DNA of 14,371 nucleotides, taken from the NCBI GenBank assembly GCA_964371865.1, contig CAYJOR010000065.1, positions 1 through 14,371 of the forward strand, in the 5' to 3' direction. Under the pieces are notes generated by a model. It ran no database searches and was not told the origin of the DNA. It saw only the letters and a program-made list of their open reading frames with translations. Numbering within the stretch: the first letter of the stretch is position 1; each line of letters starts with the position of its first letter. The stretch is from CAYJAZ01 sp964371865. Lineage in GTDB: Bacteria; Desulfobacterota; Desulfovibrionia; Desulfovibrionales; Desulfovibrionaceae. Below are positions 14,144-14,371 of the stretch, in pieces. A program made the translations under genes and the position numbers.

Positions 14144-14370
14144 ATAAAAAAGCACCTTAATTTTATACTAAGGAGCTCAAAGTGTTTCGTTGATTTGGTA
14201 TTCGTTCAGTATAGTGCTAATTGGGGAAAATTATTTTTTTGCTGATAAATTTATTTTTGTTACTGTAAACCTAACCTGTGGAGATTTGGTTTTATTTGCA
14301 CTATACTGAACAACTGCCAAAATAGAAAGAGATAGGAGGTATTCTTTGAGTTAGTTGCGGCTAACGTCAT
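14144..14370 (-). ncRNA. Predicted small regulatory RNA, copy 2 (promoter outside window)
   Basis: A diverged duplicate of the RNA at 13656-13877, same strand. Positions 14323-14371 equal 13830-13878 base for base, covering the 5' hairpin (14350-14365) and CCUCCU (complement of 14334-14339). The 14-bp stem arms (14204-14217, 14298-14311) are also unchanged. The loop differs by scattered substitutions and indels but keeps the C-rich motifs. The terminator hairpin has a different sequence yet occupies the same place. The -10/-35 region expected just past 14371 cannot be seen. Confidence 0.6.
14151..14177 (-). terminator. Intrinsic terminator of small RNA copy 2
   Basis: AGCUCCUUA and UAAGGUGCU on the minus strand pair at eight of nine positions (one U-U mismatch) around a nine-base loop. 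A run of U (complement of 14146-14150) follows immediately. It is shorter and unlike the GAAA-loop terminator of copy 1. Confidence 0.7.
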
Positions 14371-14371
14371 G

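Noticed and set aside
13683..14371. CRISPR-like array
   Set aside because: There are only two long repeats with a single 230-bp spacer-like gap and internal promoter and terminator signals; no cas gene is present.

Overview
The window is AT-rich (roughly one third G+C) and gene-dense, with ordinary bacterial gene starts. The HisF, HisH and D-Ala-D-Ala ligase sequences look most like those I know from Desulfovibrio and relatives, for example HisH with a plain MLAILDY start and HisF with an NSIDADG motif. My inference is a low-G+C member of the Desulfovibrionaceae/Desulfovibrionales. That rests on remembered family sequences, not on a search.

Layout. (1) 54-1136 (+) is an M24-family Xaa-Pro aminopeptidase ending in a strong terminator. 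(2) 1410-4763 (-) is a tight four-gene operon. In transcription order it holds a degenerate receiver/TPR protein, an exported EF-hand protein, hisH and hisF. The last two form the imidazole-glycerol-phosphate synthase of histidine synthesis and supply AICAR for purines. (3) 5111-5683 (+) is a single TPR gene behind a good sigma-54 (-24/-12) promoter, closed by a perfect hairpin. (4) 6059-8666 (+) is a class V aminotransferase, an HD-domain hydrolase and ddl, the last overlapping the HD gene. (5) 8667-9016 is a convergent junction holding a small inverted-repeat (MITE-like) element, a nested near-perfect hairpin repeat and a bidirectional terminator. (6) 9017-13524 (-) is a long operon: periplasmic amino-acid-binding protein, permease, ATPase, an easily missed 46-residue membrane protein, a 492-residue membrane-anchored protein of unknown function and a cytoplasmic cyclophilin. 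(7) 13525-14371 has no convincing protein gene but contains the most interesting feature of the window.

The main find is in region 7: two tandem copies, 493 bp apart, of what looks like a small-RNA gene read on the minus strand. Copy 1 is complete. It has a consensus promoter (TTGACA, 17 bp, TATAAC) whose -10 lies inside an 18-bp palindrome, a second palindrome with the same half-sites just downstream, and a predicted transcript of about 220 nt. The transcript has a 5' hairpin, an unpaired CU-rich stretch with the anti-Shine-Dalgarno motif CCUCCU, a 14-bp long-range stem around a loop with more C-rich motifs, and an intrinsic terminator with a GAAA tetraloop. Copy 2 keeps the same parts with a differently built terminator; its promoter lies just beyond the window. 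The 49 bp around the CCUCCU motif and 5' hairpin are identical in both copies, while the rest has drifted. The arrangement recalls tandem regulated sRNAs such as PrrF1/PrrF2, but homology to any known RNA is not claimed.

A separate dispersed intergenic hairpin family (one arm GTGGTTTCCCCCTCTCGAA) occurs at about 9, 1309-1359 and 8803-8853, always between genes.
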